From positions 46,085,196-46,149,195 of the forward strand of contig JARZZO010000013.1 of NCBI GenBank assembly GCA_030544215.1: a DNA stretch of 64,000 nt, written 5' to 3'. Below the pieces are notes generated by a model, which worked only from the letters and a program-made list of their open reading frames with translations, was not told the origin of the DNA and searched no databases. The DNA is from Zantedeschia hybrid cultivar. Its lineage: Eukaryota > Streptophyta > Magnoliopsida > Alismatales > Araceae. This document shows positions 59,501 to 63,225 of the stretch, in pieces. The first letter of the stretch is position 1; each line of letters opens with the position of its first letter. The translations under genes were made by a program, and so were the position numbers.

Positions 59501-62292
59501 GATCAGCCCTCGGAAGGGCCTCATCATGAGGAACATGGACGGCCGGAACAGGATGTCCCGGGTGACGGGGAACTGGGGCATGGGCAAGAATCCCTGGAGC
59601 ACCCCTGAGACCTACTAGGTCCTGAATCGTACGCTCAGACTCATCAACTCGGTTCTCACCAGAGCGGTTCGAACCTCCCCCATTCCCCTGGCGTTGGTCC
59701 CACATATCCATGCGCTGCATGAGCCGACTAACTGTCGCGGCTAAATCAGAAACATCTGGGGACCCCGCCTGCGAACCTGACGCAGGTGCAGACATGTGGA
59801 AAATTGTGCTGCTACGAGTGGGCATGCAAGGCCGGCAGAGAGACAATATGCATCAACTGACACCTAAACGACTAATATGCATGATATGGACCAACCTAGC
59901 TGAATGAAACACTAAATAGATGAAGACACGCTAAACTAACATGATGAACGTGTGAAAATGCAACAAATATGCCCTAGCCAAAACCTATGGCTCTGATACC
60001 AAAACTGACGCGGGACGAGTCGAATCGGGCATGAGCGTGGGTGTCCTCACCATTTCTTCTTCCTTTTGTGTGTGTGTGTGTGTGTTTTGGTGGGGGTGGG
60101 GTGGGGGGGGGGGGGGGGGCAGGGTGGGTTGGGGGGTGGTGATGACATGTTGATTACTTATGAAATGATGGCAATTGGGTCACTGAGGGATGTGTTGAAC
60201 ACACATTTTAGAGAGTTGCAAACATATGTTCAAGAGAATGAAAATCTGAGGGAAAGACGTGTCTAGGGTGCTGTTTAAAATGATACATCCTGTCAGAAAA
60301 TGTATCTCTGTTGATGTTGCCCCACTGGGCACCATTCATACATTTTAAAATAGCATTGAATTTAGCTGGACATTTTCATCCTCCCCAAAGCAACAATGGA
60401 ACCTGTTTTGCTGATTGTTTTTCATATTATTTTCTGAATCACCCGCACTAACTGTCCTGCTGCCTTCATTTTGTCTGACATGCTTTTATCCTTTTTTCTT
60501 CCCGAGCTCTTCTTCCTTTGGTCATTTTTCTCCCCCAGCCAGCTCTTTCCATGCATCTTCTGCACGTCTCTCTCGTCTTCTTTTGTTTCCATGAATGATT
60601 AGGGTCTGTGCGTCTTTGATGGATTCCCTCCTTTGATTTTCTCCTATGGGAAAGAAATCCTCTTTTCATTCCTTTCCGATTCTGCATGCCTACCCGCTAC
60701 TGCCATGTAACGTATTCTCTGTGATCAAAGAGTTGATGCCTAATCTGGAAATACCAATCCATACTAGCGACCAAAGTTAGAAAAGATGCTGCTCTACGGA
60801 GGAACATGTTCATTTAATCATAGATTGCAATTTGAAGCAACTGTTCCTCTATGCATATTGCATACTAAAGGCATTTTTTGAAAAGATAAAAGAAACTAAA
60901 AGCTCTTTTTGTGTTGTCCTCTATGTGCCTCTTTAAGCTGATCAGTCGATTTACTTTGAAGTAAAACATTTGATGTGAACCATTTTCTTCAGTAGTGAGA
61001 GAAGTTTCTGAGTATCATGCTAAGTTTTCTAATGGGGATTATTAAGGTTATCATGCCTTTTTCTTTTTTGGTTGTGCGTGTGTGTGTGTGTTGGGGGGGT
61101 GGGGGGGTGTCTTGCTTTGATATTGTGGACTCTTCCAACTCTAGATAGACGACATGAAGTGGAAGTGAGACTAGGTTGTTTAGAATATAGCATATCATCA
61201 AAAAACTGGAGAAAATCCTCATGGATATGTGATGGCATTCAGTATGGGACATCATGGGTTTGCTTCTAGTTGGGATCGGATACAGCAATCCTTCAGGTTT
61301 TTGTGGATTTTGCTCTCATATCTAGTATGGGATTGGGCAGGACCAGTAAAGTGCTTGTTACCCTTTGAAGGGTCACATAACATATTTGTTTCTGGTATTG
61401 GATCAGGTCAGGATCTAGTGAGGGTACTACTGCAGTGAAATGTGATTTTCACATTTGACATAGCTATTTTCACATTAATCCAGCTCAGTTTTTTTCCTTT
61501 AACTCCTATCTTAATGTCTAATTGACTTTTAGAACTTCCAAGAACCAAGTGCAGAGGACTAATGCAGCAAACACCTTGCACAAAACGTGTAAGAAATTGT
61601 TAATGGATTTCAAATCATTCTAATGTAAGATCATGGTAGATTCAATTAATTCTTTTTGAAGAAATAGCATGTCAGGTCAAAACGTAAGTGTACAAAAGGA
61701 TCTTTTTAAAGAGAAGAGACACGAGTCATGAGTGTGGTTGCTTCAGTTCAATGCCAGATATTTATCACAGAGCAGAGTTGGGATGAGTTACTGATGGCAA
61801 CAATTTTTTTAGTGATTATGGATCAATCAATTGAATGTGCTAGGAAGATTGAGCCGCAAGTCTTGCTTGTTGCAAATAGCCTTTTCATTCAGTTTCTTGG
61901 GCCTATTTTTCCGATAATTTTCTTTTGTCAAAAGGAATGATTTTAAGTGATTTGGTGCATCATGGATGATCTCCAGAGTAACTTCAATCTTTTACTGCCA
62001 AAAAAGGTGACCGCCAGCACCAAATAGTTGCAACTCTCTTTTAATAACGAGGTTCATGGTGGTTGATAGTTCGATAATATAGCCTAATTACTTCCTTGAT
62101 GTCAAAGGGTGTAAAAATAGACTTGTCATTTATTCACCGCTTCTCACTCACCGTGTGCAGTTCTTTTACCCTTTCAGAATGTGCTCTTTCCTTTTGTCAG
62201 TGGTGTTTCACATATTTCTATTTTCCCTCCAGGTTATGGATGTATTCAACAAGATTTCTGAACTCTTTCCGGGAGTAACAGGTTCCCTCTGA
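11185..62292 (+). CDS. TIC40: TIC40, chloroplast inner-envelope import co-chaperone (13 exons visible, 5' end missing)
   Basis: Tic40 is an inner-envelope protein with one N-terminal membrane span. Its stromal C-terminus resembles the Hop/Hip STI1 domain and works with Tic110 and the ClpC/Hsp93 motor during precursor import. Joined exons are 11185-11287, 11460-11517, 11628-11645, 32321-32585, 35135-35241, 35715-35778, 39351-39429, 51556-51596, 51769-51814, 52506-52600, 53481-53584, 53659-53706 and 62233-62292. All introns are GT-AG and the phases agree throughout, giving about 362 codons. Visible landmarks are the span WIGVGIGLSALFSW, a Pro-rich linker, the DVSPEE motif, ALEKMMEDPTVQQMVYP, YLPEEMRNPTTFKW, DQIGLTPEQVISKIM and the end VFNKISELFPGVTG. 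Arabidopsis TIC40 is about 447 residues, so some 85 N-terminal residues (transit peptide) are missing and should lie upstream. No frameshift or internal stop is seen. Assignment comes from recalled family sequence, without a database search. Confidence 0.93.
11460..11517 (+). CDS. TIC40: TIC40 exon b: transmembrane segment
   Basis: Starts one base before VSPFVWIGVGIGLSALFSW, completing an Ile codon with the previous exon. This is the only strongly hydrophobic span in the visible protein and the inner-envelope anchor. Acceptor ttatttcag, donor TGG|gtgaga. Confidence 0.92.
11628..11645 (+). CDS. TIC40: TIC40 exon c: 18-nt microexon (VTTNLK)
   Basis: Exactly six in-frame codons between tttttag and gtgagcc. 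It joins the membrane span (ends FSW) to QYAMK, matching the family order span, VTSNLK-like linker, YAM. It is followed by the 20.7-kb intron. Confidence 0.88.
11646..11848. other. Start of the 20.7-kb TIC40 intron
   Basis: Unique, T-rich sequence after donor gtgagcc. Nothing recognisable before the Copia-LTR-like segment. Confidence 0.5.
11849..12235 (-). repeat. Probable Copia-type LTR fragment (left partner)
   Basis: Begins TGTTAATGTATGTAGCAGGG. About 65 bases are homologous to 31083-31146 (roughly 54 identical). The right copy is preceded, once the nested solo LTR is removed, by GGCTCTCATACCA, a near-match to the initiator-Met primer site in antisense. This suggests antisense LTR ends of one element. 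The right limit is arbitrary: it is set where LINE sequence starts. Confidence 0.4.
12242..13060 (-). pseudogene. LINE ORF2 N-terminal endonuclease (APE-like), truncated
   Basis: 272 residues starting MNLISWNIMGLNGGFKVRAV. Visible AP-endonuclease landmarks are SWNIMGLN, the LQEIK metal-ligand motif, SVYGPH, VGDFNC and the C-terminal SDHIPL. In LINEs this domain nicks target DNA for target-primed reverse transcription. The frame is open throughout, then ends in a stop just after WWLESFCPS, before any RT block. Compared with a normal plant L1 ORF2 of over 1,000 residues it is a fragment. Confidence 0.9.
13156..14845 (-). repeat. Full-length chromovirus 3' LTR (about 1,690 bp)
   Basis: In sense (minus) it starts TGGTGAGGACACC directly after a purine tract and ends GTCCCGCGTCA at the LINE junction. 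It contains a very GC-rich block at 13620-14450, a TATA-like CTATTTATATTC on the minus strand near 14543-14555, and the last codons and stop of pol (14728). Both ends are shared with the 47-bp terminal repeats of the other copy. Confidence 0.65.
14728..15655 (-). pseudogene. Integrase C-terminus and chromodomain (copy at 13156-19160)
   Basis: Continues from an in-frame stop near 15655. Shows WQAESAYNSWVNRSTDMYPF, the GPFRVIKRIGPNAYVVDLP module and the chromodomain word YMVHWRGRLSTEDTWI. The chromodomain would bias integration to certain chromatin. It ends GAFED inside the LTR. Confidence 0.85.
15655..16566 (-). pseudogene. RNase H end and integrase core (copy at 13156-19160)
   Basis: 303 open codons. 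RNase H C-terminus (HKTGVENRVADTLSRR), the HHCC zinc site (HAGGLAGHFGRNKTIELVEY, CRICATAK), and the DDE core (MDFVLGLPR, VVVDRFSKMAHFIPC, AYHPQTDGQTEVVNRSL). In the second Asp motif the sequence is SYRDVRF rather than SDRDVRF, so one catalytic Asp is lost. Confidence 0.85.
16594..17829 (-). pseudogene. Reverse transcriptase and RNase H (copy at 13156-19160)
   Basis: Two frames, 17829-17215 and 17193-16594. RT blocks: PHYRMNPKKHSELQRQVEEL, APKKDGTWRMCVDSRAIN, LKSGYHQVRI, MPFGLSNAPSTF and the catalytic VYFDDILIYSR. RNase H starts VSCDASGVGIGRLLSQE. A stop separates the frames just before the YFDD block. Confidence 0.9.
17868..18785 (-). pseudogene. gag zinc knuckle and protease (copy at 13156-19160)
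   Basis: 305 open codons from a chimeric start. CYKCQGFGHFKSQC is a CX2CX4HX4C knuckle. The protease region has IIDSGSCINAIS, a DSG-type active site, then SLILGRPWLYDMD. A Ser/Thr-rich tail follows. Upstream gag is missing because of the fusion near 18760. Confidence 0.85.
18765..19160 (-). pseudogene. Second integrase C-terminal piece fused to gag
   Basis: Repeats the sequence of 15070-15480 (VIKRIGPNAYVVDLPSDYGI, then DPTPECPLPAP) at high identity. On the plus strand the switch occurs near ggtaagggggctgg. The right end meets LINE sequence at 19161 with no LTR. Confidence 0.8.
19161..20720 (-). pseudogene. LINE ORF1: CCHC knuckle plus DUF4283-like domain
   Basis: 20710-20348 encodes CIRCLSKGHHARIC, a CX2CX4HX4C knuckle. 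It is followed, after a stop near 20345, by 19391-20338 (315 codons) with the fold typical of plant LINE ORF1 (SIRRLGMNSFLVFADLERWK, then VWCLLRGVPLHHWNMTTFQA). Likely an RNA-binding chaperone in an intact element. A 30-bp tandem repeat near 20393-20455 gives the repeated GTGRTT..LYP. Confidence 0.75.
20990..22880 (+). pseudogene. LINE ORF1 (plus-strand LINE)
   Basis: Frames 20878-21195, 21188-21826 and 22362-22880 together resemble the neighbouring minus-strand ORF1: VESFQSIADKFGILREIDAH and WADVVAEYKFYWKK correspond to FQAICSNFGRLREVD and WAEMVREYRKLK. Frames shift at 21190 and after 21826. Short tandem duplications at 20875-20949, 21264-21338 and 22053-22107 disturb it. Confidence 0.7.
22940..24200 (+). 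pseudogene. LINE ORF2 endonuclease (plus-strand LINE), interrupted
   Basis: Starts MKLVSWNVRGMNSDLKV. LQETKL, TVYGPHN and VDDFNCVGYPW are visible. A 194-bp insertion at 23413-23606 breaks the frame. After it MIDMAIPNRRFTWLN, SRIDRILVSTDW and SDHIPLQLW complete the domain. A TAG follows at 24198-24200. Catalytic GDFN is VDDFN here. Confidence 0.9.
23413..23606. mobile_element. 194-bp insertion in LINE ORF2 with 8-bp target duplication
   Basis: GGGTTGAA occurs at 23405-23412 and 23607-23614. Removing the insert and one copy reconnects the endonuclease reading. The insert is rich in CGACTCG/CGAGTCG words but has no obvious terminal inverted repeats. An 8-bp duplication suits a hAT-type element, but the family is not identified. 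Confidence 0.65.
24222..26434 (+). pseudogene. LINE ORF2 reverse transcriptase and zf-RVT (plus-strand LINE)
   Basis: Blocks in order: NMNPNKSPGSDGFSLGFYQF; DFRPISLLNGCYKIIIKVLA; QSAFMEGRYILDNFM; KLDFEKAYDTISW; RGLRQGDPISPLLFLL; the catalytic LQFADDTLIFL; IKYLGLPLTDSSLR; GGAGLTKLDTFNKAMLAKWL; and the C-terminal CVSCAVFEEDQNHLF. Frame breaks near 24535, 24900, 25365 and 25650. Otherwise collinear with a typical plant L1. Confidence 0.9.
26591..26630 (-). other. Copia-like primer-site remnant
   Basis: GGCTCTCATACCA at 26613-26625 differs by one base from the complement of a standard initiator-Met primer site. Skipping the solo LTRs, it runs directly into TGTTAAGAGATG at 31083, as a Copia leader/LTR junction in antisense would. 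Confidence 0.45.
28004..28013 (+). promoter_or_regulatory. LTR TATA box (copy C)
   Basis: CTATAAAAAG within AGGCC..GGCC arms about 500 bp into the LTR, downstream of an ACCGGT-rich block. Equivalent boxes are at 8723-8731, 30485-30493 and 42161-42170 on the minus strand. It predicts a plus-strand transcript start shortly downstream, inside the TIC40 intron; activity is not shown. Confidence 0.5.
28260..28830 (+). repeat. Degenerate subrepeats within LTR copy C
   Basis: About 12 units of 45-60 bp built on GGTTCATTCNTATTGGT followed by GAATGGCCA. The same units occur, more diverged, at 8220-8510, 27430-27500 and 29660-30300. They lie downstream of the TATA box, so they would be transcribed. 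Confidence 0.8.
31083..31146 (-). repeat. Probable Copia-type LTR end (right partner)
   Basis: Begins TGTTAAGAGATGTAGCAGGG, homologous to 11849-11913. The LTR probably runs further right, but no second boundary can be drawn. Confidence 0.4.
31147..32320. other. Remaining 3' part of the 20.7-kb intron
   Basis: Mostly unique T-rich DNA. A short ORF near 31840-31975 has LINE-like words (QDRWCISRLLVELF), possibly an old fragment. It ends with the acceptor atccag at 32320. Confidence 0.45.
32321..32585 (+). CDS. TIC40: TIC40 exon d: stromal Pro-rich region
   Basis: Begins QYAMKRAMSTLMQQMTSG after atccag, runs through a Pro/Phe/Ser-rich stretch near residue 30 of the exon, and ends EGPKRC plus one base before gtatttg. 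An alternative donor 23 bases upstream (GAAG|gtccaa) would break the frame used here only if the next acceptor changed; the longer form gives GPKRCAFVDVSPEE, which fits the family better. Confidence 0.88.
32586..33471. other. TIC40 intron segment without recognisable features
   Basis: AT-rich intron after donor gtatttg. No repeat, RNA gene or ORF similarity seen. Confidence 0.5.
33486..34233 (+). mobile_element. 5'-truncated LINE (3' end) with 14-bp target duplication
   Basis: Encodes the zf-RVT end of ORF2 (RLLTMDRLNNIIHIKKAPCV, CVFCGAFEEDANHLFWHCG, LLAVLWSTWNEWNSRIF) with stops, a 3' UTR and an A18 tract. Duplication AAAGCTTGAGATCA (33472-33485) and AAAGCTCGAGATCA (34234-34247), 13 of 14 identical. 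A classical target-primed, 5'-truncated insertion in the TIC40 intron. Confidence 0.85.
34248..35134. other. TIC40 intron with possible ORF1-like piece and simple repeats
   Basis: 34303-34524 (minus) encodes a charged 73-residue frame that could be a LINE ORF1 tail, but this is weak. A C-tract, A-tract and (CA)n lie at 34920-34982. The rest is featureless. Confidence 0.35.
35135..35241 (+). CDS. TIC40: TIC40 exon e: AFVDVSPEE region
   Basis: Thirty-six codons (the first base comes from the previous exon) starting AFVDVSPEEISQEDPSAYSS and ending DSVNE. Acceptor ctttacag, donor gtgagta. Acidic/Ser-rich linker typical of the middle of Tic40. Confidence 0.92.
35242..35714. repeat. TIC40 intron with (GA)n and (GTAT)n microsatellites
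   Basis: GA repeat at about 35527-35555 followed by GTAT/GTGT repeats to about 35600. No other feature. Confidence 0.7.
35715..35778 (+). CDS. TIC40: TIC40 exon f: variable linker
   Basis: Encodes VTSNGSAVKQDQSSSTEQSQS plus one base. Donor gtaagtaa; the acceptor gttgaag is weaker than the others. The phase is consistent on both sides. This is the least conserved part of the family, so the exact acceptor is the main uncertainty. Confidence 0.8.
36150..38236 (-). pseudogene. LINE ORF1 remnant in TIC40 intron
   Basis: Minus-strand frames 37862-38221 (MTETTGGQQGESSSKPIENP), 37534-37731, 37398-37613 (LHWLRKYATPLHLWEVEAFK, matching the DUF4283 ORF1 core) and 36409-36714. Several frame breaks. ORF2 is not present on the left, where a TIC40 exon lies at 35715. 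A short tandem duplication occurs near 36978-37025. Element limits are approximate. Confidence 0.65.
38240..39350. other. TIC40 intron segment, largely featureless
   Basis: AT-rich. A GGTTCTGG/GGTTCCAG-rich stretch at 39090-39175 hints at a small degenerate repeat. Ends with acceptor ccccaaacag. Confidence 0.4.
39351..39429 (+). CDS. TIC40: TIC40 exon g: start of the Hop/Hip-like region
   Basis: Encodes KAAPALSVDALEKMMEDPTV and QQMVYP, ending in two bases of a Pro codon before gtgagatt. Acceptor ccccaaacag. The MMEDPTVQ.MVYP block is a strong Tic40 signature. A 12.1-kb intron follows. Confidence 0.94.
39430..39728. other. Start of the 12.1-kb TIC40 intron
   Basis: T-rich unique sequence between donor gtgagatt and the LINE oligo-T. 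Nothing else seen. Confidence 0.5.
39729..43950 (-). mobile_element. Minus-strand LINE ORF2 remnant split by a solo LTR
   Basis: Left part 39729-40587 starts with an 18-base T tract (its poly-A in antisense) and encodes the zf-RVT end (LIWWLTLHAIVWALWIEHSR; NGRFLVKSAYSFIADGGTRY). Right part 43546-43950 encodes the preceding block (NIPLFNIALHTKWFWKLVTS, VGDDSSTLFGLDSWC). The parts are collinear once the LTR is removed. 5'-truncated near 43950; carries stops. Confidence 0.85.
40588..43545 (-). repeat. Solo LTR copy D (2,958 bp) inside the LINE
   Basis: Plus-strand ends TGTTTGCGAAG and GGGTTCAACA. Target duplication GTTGC at 40583-40587 and 43546-43550. Shares the conserved block around 40730-40870 with the other copies. 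The terminal TGAGACTT is altered. It carries an AT-rich (TTAA)n stretch near 41490-41517, a dense ACCGGT/GGGGG block at 42185-42430, another at 42718-42775, and a TATA-like CTATTTATAG at 42161-42170. Longest copy of the family. Confidence 0.85.
43951..44157. other. Short intron stretch between LINEs
   Basis: No similarity recognised; ends in a GGC-rich stretch that hosts the next LINE's target site. Confidence 0.4.
44166..46185 (+). pseudogene. LINE RT/zf-RVT coding remnant
   Basis: Frames 44166-44348, 44291-44641, 44736-45035, 45054-45287 and 45309-45908 form one ORF2 C-terminal half, followed by WFLICPALLWTIWSERNRRK-like sequence. The catalytic FADD is present, but the endonuclease and RT N-terminus are absent. 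Confidence 0.85.
44172..46381 (+). mobile_element. 5'-truncated L1-type LINE with 14-bp target duplication
   Basis: Starts inside RT at GRFILDNYM and runs through FEKAYDRVSW, RGLRQGDPMSPLLFLL, LQFADDSMI, IKYLGLPLTDGAIK, GGRWILSKLVLSSL, RVWRWNTNGKFSVN and CAFCALFEEDQNHLL to an A-tract. Duplication ATGCGAGTATGGAG at 44158-44171 and 46382-46395, identical. Frames break near 44640, 44735, 45035 and 45290. Closely related to the LINE at 20870-26590. Confidence 0.92.
46479..46879. mobile_element. hAT-like MITE (about 400 bp)
   Basis: Ends TAGGGCTGTGCA and TGCACACTCCTA form an imperfect terminal inverted repeat extended by GGTTTGAAC / GTTTGAACC. Many CCGAACTGAACCGAA words make the subterminal regions pair. 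Flanks AGCGATG and AGCGGTG may be a diverged duplication. (AT)n at about 46708-46720. No transposase. Confidence 0.7.
46880..47300. other. Intron between MITE and RTE LINE
   Basis: AT-rich with no coding similarity; the short ORFs here are chance frames. Confidence 0.4.
47290..48664 (+). pseudogene. RTE reverse transcriptase remnant
   Basis: Three frames, 47290-47874, 47774-48034 and 48200-48664, collinear with one RTE polyprotein C-terminal half. The catalytic FADD is intact, but the frame breaks make it non-functional. Confidence 0.88.
47300..48725 (+). mobile_element. 5'-truncated RTE-clade LINE
   Basis: Encodes RT blocks KKMPDEWRKSTLVPIFKNNG, NYRGIKLMSHTMKLWKRVVE, QFGFMPGRSTMEAI, FIDLEKAYDRVPRDVLW and CMLFADDIVLID, then the RTE C-terminus (ATGVLCDRKIPTKLKGKFYR, RMLRWMCRHTRLDKI, RLRWFGHVRRRPREAP). 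It ends in a short (GTTGA)n tail near 48705-48725, typical of plant RTE elements rather than poly-A. Frameshift near 47800; stops at 48034 and 48199. No duplication found. Confidence 0.9.
48726..49412. other. Intron segment without recognised features
   Basis: Includes a short repeat of TGTTACACTGTACCT near 48902-48930; otherwise unique-looking. Confidence 0.4.
49422..49705. mobile_element. Mutator-like MITE (foldback, 284 bp) with 9-bp target duplication
   Basis: TTGGTATTA at 49413-49421 and 49706-49714. The arms pair over about 90 bases (GGCGGTTCTACAC.. against ..GTGTAGAACCGC; AAACTGAATTT against AAATTCAGTTT). Ends GAGAATTGCTTG and its diverged complement. Non-coding. The 9-bp duplication is the Mutator-superfamily signature. 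Confidence 0.8.
49981..50199 (+). mobile_element. SINE-like retroposon with C-tract/A-tail
   Basis: AAGGTGAAAGG lies at 49970-49980 and 50199-50209. The 219-bp insert has GGGGTTGAACTAGTATCCC near its start, resembling a tRNA B box, a GC-rich body containing two GAGGT(C/G)TGTTTGACC words, and a 3' end of about 17 C and 15 A. No clear A box, so it may be 5'-truncated. The family is not identified. Confidence 0.6.
50210..51369. other. Intron segment, largely featureless
   Basis: T-rich with several repeats of CTGTTTC words near 50610-50705. No gene or clear TE. Confidence 0.4.
51370..51473. repeat. Small GGTACC/CCGG-rich foldback
   Basis: GGCAGTACCGG at the left and CCGGTACTGCC at the right are inverted copies. 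The interior is packed with GGCCGGTA and GTACCGG palindromes. About 100 bp, just upstream of a TIC40 exon. Probably a degraded MITE. Confidence 0.6.
51556..51596 (+). CDS. TIC40: TIC40 exon h: YLPEEMRNPTTFK
   Basis: A 41-base exon completing the Pro codon and encoding YLPEEMRNPTTFK plus one base. Acceptor atcttgcag, donor gtaagcag. Confidence 0.94.
51769..51814 (+). CDS. TIC40: TIC40 exon i: WMLQDPQSRQQLQDM
   Basis: A 46-base exon encoding WMLQDPQSRQQLQDM plus two bases. Acceptor cttttcag, donor gtaagtat. Part of the first STI1-like repeat. Confidence 0.94.
51815..52505. other. TIC40 intron, no recognised feature
   Basis: Plain T-rich intron between donor gtaagtat and acceptor tttccag. Confidence 0.5.
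52506..52600 (+). CDS. TIC40: TIC40 exon j: NNMGGGSDWDNRIVESLKNF
   Basis: Begins NNMGGGSDWDNR after tttccag and ends SSPEVKQQF plus one base before gtgagtt. It links the two C-terminal STI1-like helices. Confidence 0.94.
52601..53480. other. TIC40 intron with an interleaved duplication
   Basis: Two words, CAAATCCTTCAAACAGATC and TTGTGAGAAAACTGGTTGC, each occur twice in 52774-52945, implying overlapping local duplications. Otherwise featureless. Confidence 0.55.
53481..53584 (+). CDS. TIC40: TIC40 exon k: DQIGLTPEQVISKIM
   Basis: Thirty-five codons beginning DQIGLTPEQVISKIMANPEL and ending KVQAAIMD. Acceptor aattttgcag, donor gtatgtga. The NPELALAFQNPKVQ stretch carries the repeated NP motif typical of STI1/Hop domains. 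Confidence 0.95.
53659..53706 (+). CDS. TIC40: TIC40 exon l: CSQNPFSIAKYQNDKE
   Basis: Sixteen codons in phase 0 between atttttgcag and gtaaggat. The 8.5-kb intron after it holds the chromovirus at 54318-60052. Confidence 0.95.
53707..54312. other. TIC40 intron before the chromovirus
   Basis: Unique sequence from donor gtaaggat to the TTTCT target site. Confidence 0.5.
54298..55755 (-). pseudogene. Integrase with chromodomain, frame open into host DNA
   Basis: 485 codons. HHCC zinc site (HAGGLAGHFGRNKTIELVEY, CRICAMAK), DDE core (MDFVLGLPR, DRDVRFVSYFWKTLW, YHPQTDGQTEVVNRS), the GPFRVIKRIGPN module, and chromodomain YLVHWRGRPSTEDTWI. A one-base deletion near 55770 separates it from RNase H. 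The frame has no stop in the 47-bp LTR; it reads through to a TAA in intron DNA. Confidence 0.92.
54318..54364 (-). repeat. 3' terminal repeat, 47 bp
   Basis: Begins TGACGCGGGACGAG and ends CTCACCA on the plus strand. Differs at two adjacent bases from the right copy. The GGGGAGAAT purine tract lies just upstream in sense orientation. Confidence 0.88.
55782..59276 (-). pseudogene. gag-protease-RT-RNase H polyprotein, 1,164 codons open
   Basis: Order: an Asp/Arg-repeat tract (first 25-45 residues, DRHDREDRHDRRDRADRAER), the gag core (WEASMNRYFDWMGMTDARRA; SWEDMKVKLREKYLLPTYRH), knuckle CYKCQGFGHFKSQC, protease (IIDSGSCINAIS), RT (APKKDGTWRMCVDSRAIN, LKSGYHQVRI, VYFDDILIYSR) and RNase H (VSCDASGVGIGGVLSQEG). 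It ends at a TAG where the related copy has CAG, two codons before the integrase link. RT and RNase H motifs look intact. Confidence 0.92.
59322..59846 (-). pseudogene. gag N-terminus (chromovirus 54318-60052)
   Basis: 174 open codons; the likely start is MSAPASGSQAGSPDVSDLAA near 59795 or the upstream Met at 59846. Contains a helical SRLMQRMDMWDQRQGNGG stretch and Pro/Arg/Asp-rich linker. Stops at 59322-59324 and near 59281 separate it from the main frame. Confidence 0.8.
59989..60001 (-). promoter_or_regulatory. Primer-binding site, initiator tRNA-Met
   Basis: GGCTCTGATACCA on the plus strand, i.e. TGGTATCAGAGCC in sense, complementary to 13 bases of the 3' end of plant initiator tRNA-Met. 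It marks the start of minus-strand DNA synthesis. Confidence 0.85.
60006..60052 (-). repeat. 5' terminal repeat, 47 bp
   Basis: Begins TGACGCGGGACGAG and ends CTCACCA, followed by the duplication TTTCT. In sense orientation the primer-binding site starts four bases after it. Confidence 0.88.
60058..62232. other. TIC40 last intron after the chromovirus
   Basis: (GT)n followed by a G-tract at 60066-60120 and again at 61073-61110. 60466-60687 (minus) is a short basic chance ORF. No gene or clear TE. Ends with acceptor ttccctccag. Confidence 0.45.
62233..62292 (+). CDS. TIC40: TIC40 last exon and stop
   Basis: Twenty codons after ttccctccag: VMDVFNKISELFPGVTGSL and TGA at 62290-62292. The length and C-terminal sequence match the end of the family, so the 3' end of the gene is complete. 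Confidence 0.95.
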   Translation, partial: VMDVFNKISELFPGVTGSL

Positions 62293-62780
62293 TGCCCTCC
62301 CATTACTCGCGTTCTGTTCCGTCTATTTCGCATGCTCCAAAGCCAGTGGTGGTTTTGCTTCAAGGAAAACAATAAATTGAAAACAGCAAACTGGCGCTGG
62401 ATGATGCAAATGGCCCCTCCCGCAGCTGTCATTAGCCATATGCTTCACAGATGACATTTGTTTTAATAAGCTTTGGGATTTTCGTGATGGCCAATTATTT
62501 GCTAGCTTTTAGATTTCTGTCCTTTGTTAAAATGTGAATGCCCTTTTAGTTTTTTTTTTTTACTTTGTTATTATGAGTCTTTGAGCTGATTGTAACGGCG
62601 ATCTTTTTAGATGTTTGCATTTCTTGGTATTATTTCTCAAAATGCTTATCTTTTTAGTTTTTGTTTACCGTTTTTTATTATGAGAGTCTTGGAGCGTCAT
62701 GTAACTGCTGCATTTTAGACGGATCACTGATAACCCAACAGAAGAGAGATACTGAGGTCGGGTTAATTCTAAGAACGGTA
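62293..62780 (+). other. Probable TIC40 3' UTR and start of flank
   Basis: Follows the stop directly. An AATAAA is present at 62371-62376 and the sequence turns T-rich beyond 62500. No ORF or repeat is evident. The cleavage site is not determined. Confidence 0.4.
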
Positions 62781-63225
62781 GGAAATAGAGAACATCTGGT
62801 GCCAATTCAGCAGGCTTAATTTGGATGAGTCAGATTGATCCAAATAGCATGTTCATATTGTAAGTTAACTGGTGGTCCAGGCCTAGAGCTCTTAAAGAGA
62901 ACCGTCATTGTTGTTTTTGTTGTGGATCTCCGTGGACGTTGTGGGTCCTTGAAACATGCGACGAAATGGGAAGGATTGTGCCAAAGAATATGACACAGTT
63001 ATTTACTTAAATCATATCGAGGTTTCTGATCAAAAGAACAAATGTGCCAAGACATGCGCGTTCTGGCCGTGTAGGAGGAAAAACCACAAAAAAGAAAGTG
63101 TACATCTCTTCGTTGGCACAGGACTATGAAGAGGAGGGGTCTAATCCGACTCCTTCAATTGTTTGGTCAGACGTACAGAAAATTGCAACATTAGGGTACA
63201 TGATACATCATTCCTCCTCTTCATT

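Larger units (their letters stand above)
54318..60052 (-). mobile_element. Chromovirus (Ty3) with 47-bp terminal repeats, 5-bp target duplication
   Basis: Terminal direct repeats 54318-54364 and 60006-60052 (47 bp each, 45 identical) start TG and end CA. TTTCT flanks both sides (54313-54317, 60053-60057). On the minus strand the order is LTR, initiator-Met primer site, gag, protease, RT, RNase H, integrase, chromodomain, purine tract, LTR: a complete 5.7-kb element with unusually short LTRs. The coding region has a few stops and one frameshift, so it is now defective, but it is much less decayed than the Tat/Ogre-like element. It lies antisense to TIC40 in the last intron. Confidence 0.92.

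Noticed and set aside
60466..60687. Basic 73-residue minus-strand ORF in the last intron
   Set aside because: No recognisable motif, low-complexity Lys/Arg content and no neighbouring coding sequence.
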